Assembly: GCA_035582835.1 (NCBI GenBank)
Contig: JAYKAV010002766.1
Span: forward strand, 2,192,234 to 2,256,233
Reading direction: 5' to 3'
Length of the DNA stretch: 64,000 nt
Source: Phoebastria nigripes
Lineage: Eukaryota > Chordata > Aves > Procellariiformes > Diomedeidae
A program made the position numbers and the translations under genes. Position 1 is the stretch's first letter. Each line of letters starts with the position of its first letter. A model generated the notes under the pieces. The model was not told the DNA's origin and did no database searches. It worked only from the letters and a program-made list of their open reading frames with translations. Of this stretch, positions 60,801-64,000 are shown piece after piece.

Positions 60801-63800
60801 ATAAGTGGTTCCTTAAAAAAAAAAAGGTCCAGACGTTTATTTTTAAAAGACTGCCTTTCTGCCATGCTAAAGAAAAGCAAAGGTATTAAACATTTACAAG
60901 GCTCATTCTGCTGCACTATGGAGAAATGAGACAGCTTGGAGTTTGGGCTGCAGCTTTTTGGGAATATACCCAGGAAAAAGAGACAATCTGTGCTTCTAAA
61001 CACATTTACTCTGGAGCCAAAACCCATCTTTCAGCCTCTAAGACATTAAAGAGCTTTGGAACAATCATAGCTCCAGGATAGTAAGAGAGAAAAGTCTTAT
61101 CATGCCCTCAAATCCTGCAGACACAACATAATGCCAGTTTTTGAACGGGAATGCATCTATCCCTGTTGCTGTACAACATGTAACATGCTTGCCTCTCCTC
61201 TGCAGTATCCCACTGCCATTGTGGACAGAGCTATGGATATGAACTGTACAAATACCTGTGAACAATTTGCATGATGAAATGAGGAGTGTATAAAAATGTG
61301 TTCCTCAGCATGTCAACCCCCAAATCAGATTTCAATCCACCAAATGAGAGATCACTTGCTAAGACAACTTGTTACCTATGAGTAAATATCACAAACAGAT
61401 GCTGAAGATCCACTGCTTCCTCACATACCACTTTAAGAATATGCTGTCTCCCAAATCTAATGACTTTGTGGCACTTTCAACGCTTTTTGTGTCTTGCTAT
61501 CTTCTGTGAGAGGCAGCATGAGGTAATAGCACAGGATGAAAAATTTCTACAGGAAAGTGTTCTCTGACAAAAGACATTTTCAAGATTGTCCTTATTTAAT
61601 GCTGTATATAATGTCTATTTGCCATTTCACCATCACAAGCCCTTAGCAGAATTCCCAGGGAAGCCTTACCAAGTGGTGGTTCAGGAAGCACAAACGCATT
61701 CAGCTGAACTTCATTCTTTGGCAGGGTCACTTCGACGCTGTCTCCAGCAGAAACTACCAGCTCCTTCATAACTGAGTGGGAGAAACACAGAATTGAAAGA
61801 GGAACAGGAAAAAAAAATTAGATACGTACATAAAAACTGCCTTGGCTTCAGAGTCTGTGGACTGAAAACCAGCTACAAATGGCTGTATTTTGTAACATCT
61901 CGTCACTTAATATAGCTCCCGTTTCAGGTTTCACTCTCATTGTTAATGCAAAAGCACTAATGGGATTTTACAATTTTAAGGCAAGCCCAAAATTACTCAG
62001 TCATCTCTCTCTCTTTGCAGATACTGCGCAGCTCCTGCTCCTTTTCTAAAGAGCTGAAATGTGACCCTAGGGCCCTGTACAGGGGAATCTATTCACCCAG
62101 GTCCAGCAGGATGGGAAGGGTTTTACCTGACAGGTTTTCGGCAGGGAACCCAGCTACAGTCTCGTGGCACAGTGAGACAAACACTGCTATTTACTAAACT
62201 GTAATTTCAGATCTTCACAAATATATTAAGAATCCATGGTATTTCTGTTTTGAAAAACTGCTTGGGGGCTAAAAGATTTTTTTTAAATCTGCACACCACA
62301 CTGAGTATGGGAACTCAAAATACAAACCTGTTCCTTTCATTTATATTTTCTTTTCATCCCTTTCTTAAGACTTTTCTTGCCATTCCGTTTCAAATAAATT
62401 TACAGGTAGTTTGTTTTTAAAGACTACTGGGTAAAGACTCAAAAACTATGGCTGGTGACATTTTTTTTTCTGCTTGTTATTAGCGTTGAGATGACCAGAA
62501 AGTTGACCGCATAGAAATAAGAGTACTTCTTGGCCTCCTCATCCTCCTCTTCCCTCCCCATTTGCTTTATTTTTGTCTTTTTATTATCGGGCCTGGGAAT
62601 TATGCATAGAAAACAAGAATTAAAGTTGCTTTACCCTAGTTTGACCCTGTCAAAGACAATGTTTCAGAGATATGCACAAAAAATCCAAGTTAAAAAAGAT
62701 GGGGAAAATGTCATTAAACATTTAGCCTTTCTTCCATCTGTTTATTAGCTACTGGAATTAACCATTTAACTAAAAGAAAACAAATTCATCAAATTNTCAT
62801 TTTCCCCTCTCAATTACTCCAGATCCTGGGATATTACAACTCCATCAGTCAGTCTTTCAGCTGCAAAGAGTTCCAAGGCAAAAAGAAATCTGATCTCAGC
62901 AGGAAAAAAAAACGCAAAAACAACAAACAGACAAAAAACCAAAACCTCGCTTGGAAAAACTACCCTTCACATCATCTTTGTAATATTTAGCAAAACAAGG
63001 AGGCCCTGGCTATGTTACTTTTCCAATACAAGCCACTGAAGACGTTTGCAATATATTTTCCAGTTTTAGCTGGGGTAAATACTAACTCGTTAGCACAAGC
63101 ATCCAATGAGCTTCCTGCCAAAAATGTCTTTGGATGCAGCGTTTCCTTTACACTTTCCATTTTTTCCCTTGTAAGGGAAAGGAACCCTAAATTCGAAAGA
63201 AATTCAGCTGTGAATACTTCAGCAAACTGGATTAACTGAATTCTGAGATATCACACGACCAGTATACACCATTCAATGTACGTACACATTCTTACAGGGT
63301 GAGCTAATGGCCTGGGTGAGTTAACAGAGCTGTCCAAAGTGTGTTTTGGCTTTTATACATTTTTAATAGTTTGTTTTAAGAAATACCAGTGCGAACAGAA
63401 ACATCATTTTGCTGCAAAGCAAAGCATGGGCTAATGGCCAAGTACACTGTTCTCCATAGCTGAACTGTGCATTGACATTTCAGGGACAAGAGAAAAGAAT
63501 CAGTTACACTGAGCAGTACGCAGTTACATTTTGAGCAGACATTAAGATTTCTGCTCAACTTGATAGATAGCAGCGTGTCAAGACTACTGAAAGAATGCTT
63601 CACGGGACTATGCCTTGCACCACATCTCAACTTTCACTTTGGGAATTAAGATATCACCATTACTTTCAAGCTATTCCTGGAAATAGATCCAATGATCACA
63701 TGCAGATTTATGATGCCAATGAAGTCCCATTCTCAGACCTCATGAGTTAATGGGGTTCAACCGGCACGTGTGCTGAAGCATGTATCTCAGCACTTTTTCA

Positions 63801-64000
63801 AAGGTACCATAATTTCTGAAATTATCTCCTATTTTTCAATACTACGATGGCTTGTCACCACAACCTGAACAGATGACATTTGCTGGAGCACTGCATGTTC
63901 TCACCTGGTGTGGTGGCAGTAGTACTTGGTGATGCAGCAGTGTTGGTCTGGATTGTAGAAACACTGCCATTTGTGGGAACACCACTTGGCACAGAAGTAG
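45661..64000 (-). CDS. KIAA0319L: KIAA0319L (AAVR), PKD-domain membrane protein (3' part, 18 coding exons)
   Basis: Exons in coding order: 64000-63905 (cut by the window edge), 61771-61670, 60811-60714, 59540-59453, 58200-58108, 57422-57290, 56126-55898, 54845-54722, 54159-54027, 53129-52981, 52666-52515, 52324-52186, 51828-51669, 49471-49329, 49087-48965, 48418-48328, 47970-47879, 45848-45661. All borders are AG/GT and all phases join; 2333 nt, about 777 residues of roughly 1050. The N-terminal signal peptide, MANEC-type domain and most of the Ser/Thr linker are beyond the window. Seen: five PKD domains, a membrane-proximal conserved region, an EGF-like Cys cluster, one transmembrane helix, a CCC-basic juxtamembrane stretch, a YKIL sorting motif and C-terminus REEIL. 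Family knowledge: a type I glycoprotein cycling between cell surface and trans-Golgi, identified as the AAV receptor and tied to dyslexia-candidate studies. The gene is intact in the part seen. Confidence 0.97.
47879..47970 (-). CDS. KIAA0319L: KIAA0319L exon w17, cytosolic tail
   Basis: RKGKSKRKSKYKILDATDQE, containing YKIL, a Yxx-hydrophobic endocytosis/sorting motif. Donor gtaaaa. The intron after it (45849-47878) shows no other exon. Confidence 0.95.
48328..48418 (-). CDS. KIAA0319L: KIAA0319L exon w16, transmembrane helix
   Basis: EWSVLYVIIASFVIVVAFGI then LSWMVICCCKR: one hydrophobic span followed by palmitoylation-type Cys and basic residues, so the tail is cytosolic. Donor gtggga. 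Confidence 0.97.
48965..49087 (-). CDS. KIAA0319L: KIAA0319L exon w15, EGF-like Cys cluster
   Basis: CQLNCSEHGRCDSFTKRCVC followed by DPFWMENF; five Cys in this stretch plus one before the transmembrane exon. Donor gtacgt. Confidence 0.96.
49329..49471 (-). CDS. KIAA0319L: KIAA0319L exon w14, membrane-proximal region
   Basis: STKMVFFVQNQPPHQIFKGR across the junction, then DFLIFRALEINTV. The end is set by the strong donor gtaagt in cagtaagtaag, which gives the correct phase for the next exon. Confidence 0.94.
51669..51828 (-). CDS. KIAA0319L: KIAA0319L exon w13, membrane-proximal region
   Basis: PRKNNLVEIILDVNVSQLTE, then MFIRQIGVLLGVLDSDI; strongly conserved with human. Donor gtaggt, phase 2. 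The following intron (49472-51668) shows no other exon. Confidence 0.97.
52186..52324 (-). CDS. KIAA0319L: KIAA0319L exon w12, PKD5 end
   Basis: EVLNNSDHHPVLLLSNLVEG and FHLRVTDAKGESDVERTT. Donor gtcagt. Confidence 0.96.
52515..52666 (-). CDS. KIAA0319L: KIAA0319L exon w11, PKD5 start
   Basis: INKPPVAKIAGNVVITLPTN, then SDDKGIVSYLWTRDEGSP. Acceptor gcttag, donor gtgagg. Confidence 0.96.
52981..53129 (-). CDS. KIAA0319L: KIAA0319L exon w10, PKD4 end
   Basis: GPDGVKLENANSSIATVTGL, then QVGTYEFTLTVKDE. Donor gtatgt. Confidence 0.96.
54027..54159 (-). CDS. KIAA0319L: KIAA0319L exon w9, PKD4 start
   Basis: NNKPPKADAGPDKELTLPVD and SKSSDDQKIVSFLWEKT. Donor gtgtgt, phase 2. Confidence 0.96.
54722..54845 (-). 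CDS. KIAA0319L: KIAA0319L exon w8, PKD3 end
   Basis: GVRTPVLQLSAMQEGDYTYQ then VTVIVQP. Acceptor tttcaaag, donor gtaagc. Confidence 0.95.
55898..56126 (-). CDS. KIAA0319L: KIAA0319L exon w7, PKD2 end and PKD3 start
   Basis: LTVVDSDGASNSTTANLTV ends PKD2; PPVANAGPNQVITLPQNSIT opens PKD3. Donor gtcagt. The largest exon seen in this gene. Confidence 0.96.
57119..57208. repeat. T/G-rich low-complexity tract
   Basis: Repeated gtttt/ggttt units in the KIAA0319L intron just after the PKD2 middle exon. Simple-sequence in nature. Confidence 0.85.
57290..57422 (-). CDS. KIAA0319L: KIAA0319L exon w6, PKD2 middle
   Basis: STDDDKIVSYHWEELKGPLR and NLVPGNYTF. Acceptor attgaaacag has a weak pyrimidine tract, but the phase is correct on both sides. 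Confidence 0.95.
58108..58200 (-). CDS. KIAA0319L: KIAA0319L exon w5, PKD2 start
   Basis: PRVNQPPVAVVSPQFQEISL, then TVIDGS, whose Gln is completed in the next exon. Donor gtgagt. Confidence 0.95.
59453..59540 (-). CDS. KIAA0319L: KIAA0319L exon w4, PKD1 end
   Basis: LTVGLYEFKVVVDGENARGE then GYVNVTVN. Acceptor acttccag, donor gtgagt. The intron after it contains no extra exon that I see. Confidence 0.94.
60714..60811 (-). CDS. KIAA0319L: KIAA0319L exon w3, PKD1 middle
   Basis: TTYSYEWELITHPKDYSGEM, with the YEW motif typical of PKD domains. The acceptor is an A/T-rich run ending taag. Donor gtaaag. Confidence 0.94.
61670..61771 (-). CDS. KIAA0319L: KIAA0319L exon w2, PKD1 start
   Basis: MKELVVSAGDSVEVTLPKNE opens PKD1. 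Acceptor ccactcag, donor gtaagg. Confidence 0.94.
63905..64000 (-). CDS. KIAA0319L: KIAA0319L exon w1, Ser/Thr-rich linker (partial)
   Basis: Reads on from the window edge as Ser/Thr/Ala-rich sequence (PSGVPTNGSVSTIQTNTA) and ends with donor gtgaga in phase 1. It matches the mucin-like linker before PKD1. The intron after it (61772-63904) shows no further exon. Confidence 0.85.

Overview
The window looks like avian nuclear DNA from a small, gene-dense chromosome. Genes are split by ordinary GT-AG introns. A very GC-rich island (about 30.2-41.2 kb) lies between AT-richer flanks. The two flanking genes, ZMYM4 and KIAA0319L, are neighbours in the same tail-to-tail arrangement on human chromosome 1p34. 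Between them sits a microRNA pair that I recognise as the chicken-type mir-1b/mir-133c, which I recall from chicken chromosome 23. Scattered single N bases point to a draft assembly. The species cannot be named from the sequence.

Layout. (1) 637-24920, plus strand: the 3' three quarters of ZMYM4, 25 coding exons whose phases all join, 1266 residues visible. They encode ten MYM-type zinc fingers, a Pro/Val-rich linker and the C-terminal DUF3504 (domesticated Crypton recombinase-like) domain, ending at 23413. (2) 24921-30280: intergenic, no gene seen. (3) 30280-34074, minus strand: two tandem ISG12/IFI27-family genes, A (30469-31599) and B (32182-33578), each with a matching 162-nt core exon. 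Upstream of B is a tight group of CRE, GAS and ISRE matches (34021-34074). (4) 34630-34848, minus strand: hairpins of mir-133c and mir-1b, about 70 bp apart. (5) 34.85-42.3 kb: no convincing coding gene, but CArG/MEF2-like AT-rich elements at 37.4, 37.6 and 39.3-39.4 kb that could belong to the primary microRNA transcript. (6) 42300-64000, minus strand: the 3' part of KIAA0319L, 18 coding exons, about 777 residues visible. They cover part of the Ser/Thr-rich linker, five PKD domains, a membrane-proximal domain, a Cys-rich EGF-like segment, one transmembrane helix and a tail with a tyrosine sorting motif, followed by a long 3' UTR.

How it fits together. The outer genes are housekeeping-type: a nuclear zinc-finger protein and a trafficking glycoprotein known in mammals as the AAV receptor. 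The middle island adds two things that I do not recall from the mammalian interval: interferon-response genes and a muscle microRNA pair. Both lie on the same strand and within about 600 bp of each other. That juxtaposition, and the possibility that both ISG12 genes depend on one interferon promoter, are the most interesting points. Exons were placed by splice signals, phase continuity and remembered family sequence; nothing was aligned.
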